DNA of 64,000 bases, from the NCBI RefSeq assembly GCF_000220255.1, contig NZ_GL982514.1:116798-180797 (forward strand). The letters are read 5' to 3'. Of the stretch, positions 9,341 to 18,200 are shown in pieces (position 1 is the stretch's first letter; every line of letters starts with the position of its first letter). The notes beneath the pieces were generated by a model. It did no database searches. It was not told the DNA's origin and saw nothing but the letters and a program-made list of their open reading frames with translations. A program made the translations under genes and the position numbers. This stretch comes from Prevotella pallens ATCC 700821 (GTDB lineage: Bacteria; Bacteroidota; Bacteroidia; Bacteroidales; Bacteroidaceae).

Positions 9341-10822
9341 ATGGCAAAAGAATTAAAACACCTTACCAAACGGGCAGAAAACTATTCGCAATGGTACAAC
9401 GACCTTGTTGTAAAGGCCGATTTAGCAGAGCAATCGCCCGTTAGAGGCTGTATGGTAATAAAGCCTTACGGCTACGCTATATGGGAAAAGATGCAGGCAC
9501 AGTTAGACAAAATGTTTAAAGAAACAGGCGCACAAAATGCCTATTTCCCACTTCTTATTCCAAAAAGTTTCCTTTCTCGCGAAGCCGAACACGTAGAAGG
9601 ATTTGCCAAAGAATGTGCTGTGGTTACCCACTATCGGCTCCGTGCTAACGAAAAAGAGGGTGGAGTAGAGGTAGACCCTGCAGCAAAACTAGACGAAGAA
9701 CTTATTATTCGACCAACAAGCGAGACCATTATATGGAACACCTACCGCAATTGGATACACTCATATAGGGATCTTCCATTAATGTGCAACCAGTGGTGCA
9801 ACGTAATGAGGTGGGAAATGCGCACCCGACCATTCCTTCGTACCTCCGAATTTCTATGGCAAGAAGGACACACAGCCCACGCAACACGAGAGGAAGCAGA
9901 GGAAGAAGCAAGACGAATGCTTAAAGTTTATGCCGACTTTGCCGAACATTGGCTCGCCGTTCCTGTGGTGCAGGGAGTGAAAAGTGCTACCGAAAGGTTT
10001 GCAGGAGCATTAGATACATACACCATAGAGGCTATGATGCAAGACGGAAAGGCACTGCAGAGTGGTACATCGCACTTCCTTGGACAGAACTTTGCTAAGT
10101 CGTTCGATGTTACTTTCCTAAATAAAGATAACAAACCAGAATATGTTTGGGCTACATCGTGGGGGGTAAGCACACGCCTTATAGGGGCTCTTATTATGGC
10201 ACACTCCGACGATAACGGGTTGGTTCTCCCTCCAAAGATTGCTCCAATACAGGTTGTTATTGTGCCAATATTTAAGGGCGACGAACAATTAGCTGCCATT
10301 TCGGCAAAGCTAAAGCCTGTTGTTGAACAGCTTAGACAGCTTGGCATTAGCGTAAAGTATGACGATGCCGACAACAAACGACCAGGATTTAAGTTTGCCG
10401 ACTACGAACTTAAGGGCGTTCCTGTGCGTTTGGCAATGGGAGGACGCGACTTAGAGAACAACACGGTAGAGATAATGCGCCGCGATACCTTAGAAAAAGA
10501 AAACGTTTCGTTCGATGGAATTGTTGAAAGAATAGAGAAATTGCTTGACGATATTCAGACTAACATCTATCAAAAGGCACTCAACTTCCGCAACGAACAT
10601 ATATACGAGTGTGATAACTACGATGAATTTAAAGAGCGAATTAAGGATGGTGGCTTCTTCTTATGCCATTGGGACGGCACAGAAGAGACGGAAGCAAAGA
10701 TAAAAGAAGACACTCAGGCTACCATTCGGTGTGTTCCTTTTATGTTCGAACAGACCGAAGGCGTGGACATGGTGAGTGGAAAGCCAGCTAAACACCGTGT
10801 TATTATAGCACGTTCTTACTAA
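9341..10822 (+). CDS. proS: Prolyl-tRNA synthetase
   Basis: This enzyme charges tRNA-Pro with proline in the cytoplasm. At 493 residues it is the short, eukaryote/archaea-like form without the bacterial editing insertion, which is the usual form in Bacteroidota. Class II motifs are visible: motif 2 around [12 protein letters not shown] with the [11 protein letters not shown] block, and motif 3 as [14 protein letters not shown]. The anticodon-binding domain follows from about residue 300 (I-Q-V-V-I-V-P-I), then a C-terminal domain ending R-S-Y. The ATG at 9341 begins the conserved M-A-K-E-L start. It is monocistronic, with a terminator about 110 bp downstream. Confidence 0.97.
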   Translation: MAKELKHLTKRAENYSQWYNDLVVKADLAEQSPVRGCMVIKPYGYAIWEKMQAQLDKMFKETGAQNAYFPLLIPKSFLSREAEHVEGFAKECAVVTHYRLRANEKEGGVEVDPAAKLDEELIIRPTSETIIWNTYRNWIHSYRDLPLMCNQWCNVMRWEMRTRPFLRTSEFLWQEGHTAHATREEAEEEARRMLKVYADFAEHWLAVPVVQGVKSATERFAGALDTYTIEAMMQDGKALQSGTSHFLGQNFAKSFDVTFLNKDNKPEYVWATSWGVSTRLIGALIMAHSDDNGLVLPPKIAPIQVVIVPIFKGDEQLAAISAKLKPVVEQLRQLGISVKYDDADNKRPGFKFADYELKGVPVRLAMGGRDLENNTVEIMRRDTLEKENVSFDGIVERIEKLLDDIQTNIYQKALNFRNEHIYECDNYDEFKERIKDGGFFLCHWDGTEETEAKIKEDTQATIRCVPFMFEQTEGVDMVSGKPAKHRVIIARSY

Positions 10823-10932
10823 AACCACAGTGCGCCTGAGGCTCTTGTGCTTTGTAAAAAAACAATAGAACGAGGGCGTTTGTGGCATTGTTGCAATCTG
10901 TTTGCAATGGTTATGGCAGACGGTTTGCAGTT

Positions 10933-10966
10933 AAAGGGATTCCATTTATGGGGTCCCTTTTTTATA
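10933..10966 (+). terminator. Rho-independent terminator after proS
   Basis: The stem AAAGGGATTCC (10933-10943) pairs with GGGGTCCCTTT (10950-10960) using two G-T wobbles. A run of T follows. It lies 110 bp after the proS stop. Confidence 0.8.
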
Positions 10967-11089
10967 TTTACCCCAAAATAGCAGTGTGTGCGTTGCGTTG
11001 TTGTGGAATGTTTCGTGGGCATTTTGTGGAATGTTCGCAACCATTTCACGGAATATTCGTAACACATTAACAACGTGTTTGTTATACTA

Positions 11090-11300
11090 ACGAAAAACAA
11101 AAAGGGGTTTTTTGGCGTGTAAAAACCCCCTTTTTGGCGTGCAAAAAGTAGGTTTTTGCATTGCAAAAGTATGGTTTTTGTTTTTTGAATGTTATGTTGT
11201 TGCAAATTGGTAGCAATATATTTCGTGTTTGAATGTGAATATTTGGCGAAACAAATATGGGTGTTTTGCGATATGCTTGTTGCATATTCATGGGTATATA
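11090..11300. repeat. Intergenic composite repeat, copy R3
   Basis: This block has GGGG and CCCCC modules flanked by A and T runs, and an AAAAGTATGGTTTTTG motif. A TTGCAAATTGGTAGCAATAT tail matches R7 in inverse orientation. No conserved AATCGG core is seen here. Non-coding. Confidence 0.75.
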
Positions 11301-11345
11301 TTCTAATATATTTTGTGCTTAAAATGGCTTTTGTTCTATAAAAGA

Positions 11346-11380
11346 AAATGCTAAGACCAAACGGCTTTAGCATTTCTTTT
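11346..11380. terminator. Bidirectional hairpin terminator
   Basis: AAATGCTAA (11346-11354) pairs with TTAGCATTT (11366-11374), with T-rich sequence on both sides. It could end transcription leaving the minus-strand gene at 11648-12898. Confidence 0.6.
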
Positions 11381-11647
11381 TGGAATAATGTACTCTTTTT
11401 ATGAACACTCGTACATTCTTCTTTAATCAAAAACGTATATTTTTCTAAGCGTATGTGTACTTTCTTTTCATCAATAGCGCAATTTTTGCGAACTAAAAAT
11501 TGTATTTTTACAATGCAAAAATGCGCTTTTTATATTGGTGTTTGGTTTGTTCTCTAAAGTCTTAATGCCTAAGGCGATAGCGAAAAGAGAGCTTGCTACC
11601 TCGCCTTCCTTATGGTTGTGTGAGATAGCAGAAGCTCGAAGTTAGGT
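11381..11647. other. Non-coding gap with one stem-loop
   Basis: No gene is seen. An interrupted hairpin lies just past the stop codon of the next minus-strand gene: AAGGCGA then TAGC, paired with GCTA then TCGCCTT, at about 11569-11612. It has no T run and may protect the 3' end of that transcript. Confidence 0.4.
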
Positions 11648-12898
11648 TTAATTCTTAATCATCAATATACTGTTGCCAGCATTTTGCACATCGTTAATGT
11701 TGGTGCGCAGTGTTGTTTTGGTATTGTTGGCTTTACCAATGTTTGTTTTCTGGTTGGCGTTAGCACTTGTTTGCTGTTGTGATTGGTCTATAATGTTGCT
11801 AACATTTGCCGTGTAGTCCATCTTCACATTCTTGCCTTCGGGTGTAGTCCAGTTGCCTTTGAAAGTGATATCGCCATTGTTTTGTGTAACGGTTATAGTG
11901 CCTCCGTTGAACAATCCGAATGCTTCGCCGCCCTGTCCGTCAAACTCTTTGTAGTACGAACCCACTGGATAGGTGGTGTTTCCACGCTTAAACATAGTGC
12001 CTCCAATGAATTTTCCTTGTTCGTAAACAGCTCCTGTAACTGGCATAACTACGCTGTAGGTGCCCACAATGGTGTTTATGTCCATTGGAACTTTATATTC
12101 TGTGAGCAACACAAGGTTCAAATACTCGCCTGCTCCTACTATAAATCCCTCTGCATCGGTCTCACAATTCAAGAAAGTAATGGAGTAATCGCAATACGAA
12201 TCGGTAGCTCTTACATATCGTCCCGACATACTTTTTGGTTTAAAGTCTACATTTTCTGTAATGCTTTGGTAGCCTGTGTCAGGGTCTTTGTTTACAAAAT
12301 CGAGCTTGCCATCGTATGTAAAGCGTATTTTTCCGTGTTCTTTTAGTTCGCCTTCCAGTAGCAAGTTGTATGTTCCGTTAGGTCGTTGTTCCACCTTAAG
12401 GTTGCAAACCGTAAGCGAATCTAGGAAACCGTCCACCTGTCCGTTGGCATTCATCTTATTAGTTTCTATGTAAACGCTTTGTTTGTGGTACACTCCAGCC
12501 TCGTCAGTATTATCTACAAGCGTATAGTTTCCGCTTGTTAAGGCTGCGCTATTTGGGTTTAACGAAGGCTTAGCAAGTATAGTTACCCTTATATCGTGCT
12601 TATTAATCTCGGTTGGTAAGCCACCTTTCGACAGCTTTCCATCGCAAAGGTGTAGGGTGTAAGCTGCCAATTCGTCGGACACAGAGCCGTAATATATGTT
12701 GTAAGTGTTAGTTACAGCCACATCGGCATGGTAGCTATTGCTATTCGTATTGCTGAAGGTTACGTCTTTAACATCGTTGCAAGGGAAGTCTTTAACCTCT
12801 CCCGACTTCATTGTTACCCTCATTTTCCAATTGTCTTGTGCATACATTGTTGTTGTTAAACAGCATGTTGCAATCATCAAAAGTAGAAATTTTCTCAT
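11648..12898 (-). CDS. Secreted protein of unknown function
   Basis: This 416-residue protein has a signal peptide (about residues 1-20, ending M-Y-A-Q). It continues as a beta-rich protein that starts W-K-M-R-V-T-M-K-S-G, a pattern common at the N-terminus of Bacteroidota secreted proteins. The middle contains repeated short strands and G-x-Y-x-L-V elements. The last 50 residues are a low-complexity Q/N/T/K tail (about 368-400) followed by I-L-M-I-K-N. No enzyme motif and no lipobox were found. It stands alone, with no co-directional neighbour nearby. I do not recognise a named family. Confidence 0.7.
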   Translation of the reverse strand: MRKFLLLMIATCCLTTTMYAQDNWKMRVTMKSGEVKDFPCNDVKDVTFSNTNSNSYHADVAVTNTYNIYYGSVSDELAAYTLHLCDGKLSKGGLPTEINKHDIRVTILAKPSLNPNSAALTSGNYTLVDNTDEAGVYHKQSVYIETNKMNANGQVDGFLDSLTVCNLKVEQRPNGTYNLLLEGELKEHGKIRFTYDGKLDFVNKDPDTGYQSITENVDFKPKSMSGRYVRATDSYCDYSITFLNCETDAEGFIVGAGEYLNLVLLTEYKVPMDINTIVGTYSVVMPVTGAVYEQGKFIGGTMFKRGNTTYPVGSYYKEFDGQGGEAFGLFNGGTITVTQNNGDITFKGNWTTPEGKNVKMDYTANVSNIIDQSQQQTSANANQKTNIGKANNTKTTLRTNINDVQNAGNSILMIKN

Positions 12899-13234
12899 AA
12901 AGTTATAGTTCTTTTAAAATTCTTCAGCTGTTATATTCCTTTGTTTTATTACTGCTTTTGCAGTTTTTGCTCGGCTTATTGGCTTTGCTTGGAATGTCTT
13001 TTCAATATACCTTCGTTTGGTGTTTGTTTTCAACCAACGTGCACTTAGTGTGTCGAGTGCTGTTTCTGTATTGTTAAAAAAATACTTTATTGAATGGCAA
13101 AGAAACTATTTTTTTCTTGTAATTGCAAATCCGATTAGTTAAAAAACAATAACTTAGCTATATTCGTTTCCTCTTTTTGATAGCTTTGTTTCGTAGATGT
13201 TTTTGCCTATTTATGGTGGCTGTGTGCTCGAATA
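12899..13234. other. AT-rich intergenic gap
   Basis: This is the upstream region of the minus-strand secreted-protein gene. I could not find a convincing TTTG/TAnnTTTG pair, and see no gene, repeat or hairpin. Confidence 0.4.
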
Positions 13235-13540
13235 ATCACGAAATGGCGTTGCGTTTCGCATCATTTCGGCACATCAAAACCATTTGGTTTGGATTGTAAA
13301 ACGGGCGCGATGAATCCACCCCTACGCCTTGCGGAGTGCACGCTGCCATATATTTGCGCAAAAAATGGATATTGCGGTGTGTTCGCTGATATACATTTTG
13401 CACACGATAAATGGTTTGTGCGGTGTATGCTGGATATTTTACTATACGTAAAAACCCCCTTTTTGCATTACAAAAAGGTGGTTTTTGAACGCCAAAAACC
13501 ATACTTTTGCATTGCAAAAAGGGGGTTTTTAAAAAACAAC
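13235..13540. repeat. Intergenic composite repeat, copy R4
   Basis: Bases 13241-13385 are nearly identical to 43988-44134 in R8, including the core at 13301-13325. CCCCC and GGGGG hairpin modules follow at 13450-13530, on each side of CCATACTTTTGCATTGC. The block sits at the 3' end of the hmu operon, and its last module could serve as that operon's terminator. Confidence 0.85.
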
Positions 13541-13568
13541 AATATTGTTGTGTGTGTTGCCAGTGTGG

Positions 13569-13904
13569 TTATTCGTCTGGAATATATATAATTTCGCCAT
13601 TCTCAAGCTGGTAGGCTGTGCCCACACGCTTACCTTTATTGCTCGATTTAGCGTCCTGATTTTTCGATGGAGTGTAGCGTTCTATCTGCTTTCCTTTCTT
13701 CGAAATAATCTCCATATTCTGCTTTCCCGGATTCTTTACCACGGTAAAGTTTTCCGTACTAAACATTTCTGTCATCTTATAGTGGGTAACAAGCGCCACC
13801 ATAAGTGCCACCGCAAACACCATTGCAGCATCGAAGAGGTTGCTAACAACACTCATTGGGTCGTCGTCCTCGTCGTGTTCAAATTTAATTTGTCGTCTTC
13901 TCAT
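13569..13904 (-). CDS. hmuV: HmuV, DUF2149 membrane protein of heme uptake
   Basis: This 111-residue protein has one transmembrane helix (about residues 24-43, A-A-M-V-F-A-V-A-L-M-V-A-L-V) and a short periplasmic domain, matching DUF2149. The topology resembles ExbD/TolR, the partner of ExbB/TolQ, so it probably works with the TolQ-like HmuU encoded just before it. The start codon overlaps the HmuU stop by 4 bp (ATGA), which implies translational coupling. It is the last gene of hmuYRSTUV, whose gene order equals that of Porphyromonas gingivalis. The energising role is inferred. Confidence 0.85.
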   Translation of the reverse strand: MRRRQIKFEHDEDDDPMSVVSNLFDAAMVFAVALMVALVTHYKMTEMFSTENFTVVKNPGKQNMEIISKKGKQIERYTPSKNQDAKSSNKGKRVGTAYQLENGEIIYIPDE

Positions 13905-14503
13905 AGTTGTTTGTCGCGGTTTTCGTCTAACATATCGGCAATATAGTTAAGCATTCCCATATCTCTGCGATACCAACGCTGCTTAACTGCCTTTACTACA
14001 AAGCCTATTCCGCCAGCAAACAAGCCTATTACGGTGGTTGCAAATGCCACTTGCATGTTGTAAGCCATAGATGCAATGTCGCCAGAAGATAAGCCAACGA
14101 GAGCCGGACCCATAGGAATGAGTGTGCCCATAAGTCCTAACATTGGTCCCATTTTAGTAAACATCTTTGGCGTTTCAAGCTCTCGCTCCACCATACACTC
14201 GTATTCGTCGAGCAAAAAGGTAACTTTTGCAGGACTGTTACGGTTTTCTAACATTTTAGAAATGCAGGTTACAACGGGCAATTTGCCTTTTGGTAGTCGT
14301 TCTGCAAGTGTAGAAAGGTTGTTGGCAGTGAGCTGTTTCACCTCTTTTTGTAGCATTATGCCACTCTTGCGCATAGTGAGATACTGACTGAAGAAGCCGC
14401 CCAAGAGCAACAACGACCGCAAAAAGAAGAAAATGAGAAGTAGGACTACGGGTACAAGAAGTCCTGAAGAAATCCAGTAGAGTATGTCTGTAATGTAGTT
14501 CAT
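13901..14503 (-). CDS. hmuU: HmuU, MotA/TolQ/ExbB proton channel family protein
   Basis: This 200-residue inner-membrane protein has three predicted transmembrane helices (about residues 14-36, 115-140 and 150-172). It carries the TolQ-family signature K-M-G-P-M-L-G-L-M-G-T-L-I-P-M-G-P in the second helix. ExbB/TolQ proteins use the proton gradient to power outer-membrane transport. Here it would energise heme import by HmuR or drive the HmuS step. It sits 71 bp after hmuT and overlaps hmuV by 4 bp. Confidence 0.9.
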   Translation of the reverse strand: MNYITDILYWISSGLLVPVVLLLIFFFLRSLLLLGGFFSQYLTMRKSGIMLQKEVKQLTANNLSTLAERLPKGKLPVVTCISKMLENRNSPAKVTFLLDEYECMVERELETPKMFTKMGPMLGLMGTLIPMGPALVGLSSGDIASMAYNMQVAFATTVIGLFAGGIGFVVKAVKQRWYRRDMGMLNYIADMLDENRDKQL

Positions 14504-14574
14504 AATGTATTATTGTTTTATATTCTTATTTATTATGTGTTGCGCCTAAATGTTTTTTGTATAACGTGTGTGTG

Positions 14575-15273
14575 TTATTCTAACTGTTTCATTTGTCGTT
14601 TGGTGTGCCAACGTTGCCACAACATTCCCACAATGCCAACCACAACAACCAAAGCAAGTGTACCTGCGAGGGCACCAAAGTTTGTGCTGTCGGTTCCCAC
14701 AACGGCAGTTTTGCCATTCACTGTAGCCACTATGCCCACCAAAGCAATGAGCAAATTGCAGAGAAAAAGCAGTTCTAAGCGTAAGAAAGTTTCGGGAAGC
14801 AACCGCTTTATGGTGTATGTGAGCAACAAAATAGCCCCACAGAACACACCGCCAAGCGTCCAAGCAATGAGCGAGAAGTCTTCGCCCGGAAACATAAATA
14901 TGGTTTCAACAAGCAAAGCAAATAGAGTTGGCACAATCATAATGCCAGGAAAGAACCGTAAAAAGGCATATAGCCAGCGAGCTTTGCGCCCTACGTGTTC
15001 TCCAATTTTGATGTTTGCAGCCAGCAAGCAGAATGCCATAGACAAGAGAACGTCTATGTTTAGCACCACAGAAATATCGCGAACCAAGTTTGTATTTGCC
15101 AACCATGCAGCTATTTCTGTGGACGATTGCAAGATGGCAACGTGCCAAGCGAAGCCTGTAAACACCATTGCTGCCACCGCAGTAATACTAAGTTGCAAAG
15201 TATTTACGAAAGTTTGTTTCAGCAAAAAGCTGAAACAAACAAGCATAAATAGTATATATACTATGGTTTCCAT
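14575..15273 (-). CDS. hmuT: HmuT, polytopic inner-membrane protein of heme uptake
   Basis: This 232-residue, very hydrophobic protein has six or seven predicted helices spread along its whole length and no soluble domain. It starts 7 bp after the hmuS stop, so the two are translated from one message. It corresponds in position and size to HmuT of the P. gingivalis hmu operon. Its biochemical role is not established. The gene name rests on gene order more than on sequence. Confidence 0.75.
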   Translation of the reverse strand: METIVYILFMLVCFSFLLKQTFVNTLQLSITAVAAMVFTGFAWHVAILQSSTEIAAWLANTNLVRDISVVLNIDVLLSMAFCLLAANIKIGEHVGRKARWLYAFLRFFPGIMIVPTLFALLVETIFMFPGEDFSLIAWTLGGVFCGAILLLTYTIKRLLPETFLRLELLFLCNLLIALVGIVATVNGKTAVVGTDSTNFGALAGTLALVVVVGIVGMLWQRWHTKRQMKQLE

Positions 15274-15280
15274 TATTCAT

Positions 15281-18200
15281 TTATTCTGCATTTGTATTAC
15301 GACGGCGGCGCACAACGAATGCTATTAGTATGACAAATAGTAACACAGCACCACCAATAACAAGACCTTTGCTAAGCAGCGGAGAATGTTTTTCAACCTT
15401 TTGCGACATATCTTCGCGTTTCATAACAGTACCCTTGTTGGCATTTGCAGCCGAATTGCGCACCTGTTCTATCTGTTGTTGATAGTCTTTGCCCTGTTCT
15501 GGCGAAACCTTAGATGCTATAAACTTGCGTAGTTTGGCATTATCGGTAACGAAAGAAGAGCCCGACGGCTTGTATTTCTTAACCAATTCTACATGCAATT
15601 TTGCAATATCAGCCACCTGCTGAGGCGTTGCTTTCCACATTCCTTTACGTACAGTTTCGAGCATAACGGCTGTAATCTGTTGCAAAGCTGCTGGATTTTT
15701 CTGTTCAAAGAATGTTTTTGTGCCCAGTTTGTACTTGTCTTGCACGTACACACGGTATATATCGTCCCACAATTCTTTGTCTATCGCCTTCGGTTTCATA
15801 ACATTCCAGCCGTAAGTATTCTCTACAATCTCTGCAAAACCACCGGCTGCGCTTGCTCCACCCTTCATTTTTTCCTTTATATATACAGGGTTTAGAATGG
15901 TGGTACGGCTCTCTACGCCTATGGCTTCCTTCACTTCTTGCATGCGAACGTTATGTGTATTGCGATAATCGCTTAGGTAAGCATCGGGGTCTTTGCCCGT
16001 TACTTGTCGTACAGCGAGGTTCAATCCACCCATAAACTCATATACATGGTCTAAGCTTAATGCCCCCCACGTGTTGCTTTGGCGGGGTTGCACCACCACA
16101 TCGGTACGCGTTAGGGCTGCCTCGAAGGCATATTTGTTATACTGTTCCCAGTCTTTCTCGCTGCCATAGAAGGTTCCCATGTTGTTAATATAGGTGTTTG
16201 CAATGTCCTCTTGCTTCTCCCAGCGGTCGCCACTCATAACCATTGCTTGTATGCCAGTGCCATAATTGCCGTTCATTCCACCGAAAATGCGTTGCGAAGC
16301 TAGCTTTCGTGCCTCCTTAGGCGATACTCCTTTCTCTGTAAGATGGCGTTCTGCAGTTTTCACACCAATAGAAACTTCGTTCTCAAACACATCGTCTTTG
16401 GCGTTAGCAGCCATCTCCACCGCCTTATTAATTAGGAAAAGACGCGATGCAGCAAGGTCTCTGAGCTGTCCAGAGGTCTGTACTACAACGTCAATACGCT
16501 TTCGTCCCAACTCTTTAGATGGGATTAGGCGTAGGTCGCTTACCCTTCCGAACGAGTCGCGCACGGGTTCTACGCCCAGCATATATAGCACTTGAGCGAT
16601 GGTAGCCCCTTCTGTTTCTATAAATTCGCCACTCCATAGTGTGTAACTAACCTTGTGTGGCATTGCGCCATTGTGGCGTTGCTTATACAAATCGATGGTG
16701 TTTTGTGCCAATTGTTTACCTTTTTCCCATGCAGCTTCGCTTGGTGTAGACTCTGCATTTATGCCAAACAGGTTGCGTCCGGTAGGCAATGTGTTCGGAT
16801 TAACTATAGGGTCGCCGCCAGGAGAGGGGGCAGTGTAGCCTCCATTCATAGCATTGATGATGCTTTCGAGCTCGTTTTGCGGACTAATAAGAAGGTATTG
16901 CTTATACTTTGCTATGTTTTTGAGCGTTCGTTCCAGTTCTCTTACCGCAAAAGCAAAGTCTTTTTCTTCTTTAGAATACGATTTTTTCTTGTCTTTCATC
17001 ATAGCTGCCATGCCAGCCATACCCTTCTTAGGCATTCCTTGCATAGCCTTTCCACCCATTGGTTTGCCCATTTGTGGCATTTGTTTGCCCTTTGTTGTGG
17101 GGTGTCCGCCCATATTTTCAGGTTTCTTTCCCATACCTTTTGGCATCTTTCCGGGGTGTCCCATTGGTGGCATACCTCCTTGTTTGGCGTGCATTGGTTT
17201 GCCTTTCGACATAGCTTTTGCCATTTCTGGTGGCATTTTGCCCATACCTTTAGCCATTCCCATACCCATTGGCATACCCTTTCCGCCTTTGTTTTTCTTG
17301 CTCATAGAGCCCATTCGCATCATCATACTCATCATATCCGATGGTGCATTAAGGTCATCGTATATCTTGTGGGCACGCTTAATGTCGTCTGGAGATAGAT
17401 GTCCTACTTTGCAAACAAAGGCATCTGACACTTCAGCCGAACTATTTATGAGCGACTGAACCAATGCTTTGGCAGGGTAAAGGTAGCGACTGTTGAACTC
17501 TGAACGGTGTTTTAGCAAGGCTTCGGTGGCTTTTTTGCGTACCTTATCGAGTGTAAACAGCGAGTAAGCTACGGGATCTGTGCACATTTCAAGTACACTA
17601 CTGTTGATGCGTGCGGTCTCGTAAGGTACGCCTAAAGTATAAAGTTGTCCTGTAATTTTCTCGTTTGAGAGTTCCTCTGCAAAGTTATCGATGCGCGTTA
17701 TCTCCTCTTCTGTGTACGGACGGGTAAGTATACTGTCTAAACCAAGGTCGCGATGGAAGCCCAAACGCACCACAATGGCTTTTATTGCAAGCGATGTTTG
17801 TTGCAATAAAGCCTTGTTTTTGCCAATGTTTTGGTTGTAAAGCTTTATTTTAGACGATAGTTCTGCGTATGCTCCGTGCATTCCGCTCTCCATAAAAGGT
17901 GGTGTAAGATACGACTGTAGTCCGGCATACGAACGGCGTTTGGCTATTAGTCCTTCGCCAACATTGCCGATAGTGTAAAGGTAGAAGTGTGGTAGTGTGC
18001 CCACTAAACGGTCTGGCCAGTCGAGATTACTTAGGGCAACTTGCTTCTTTGGAGTAAATTCGAGACTGCCGTGTGTGCCAAAATGTATCAGCACATCGGC
18101 TTTAAAGGCATATTGTGTCCACAAATACGAAGCAATATATGTATGTGGTGGAGCTGCGTTAGTGCCGTGAACAATTTGGAAAGCATTGGTTCCTGAGCCT

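Noticed and set aside
10819..11430. Minus-strand frame of 203 codons
   Set aside because: It covers the proS terminator and repeat R3, has repeat-derived composition, and has no promoter or ribosome site.
14513..15328. Plus-strand frame of 271 codons across hmuT
   Set aside because: It is the antisense shadow of the membrane protein HmuT, which fits the operon and has clear helices.
16655..17459. Long plus-strand frames opposite the Met-rich part of HmuS
   Set aside because: They are rich in His, Phe or Ile simply because the complementary codons of Met and Gly produce these residues. No promoter or ribosome site.
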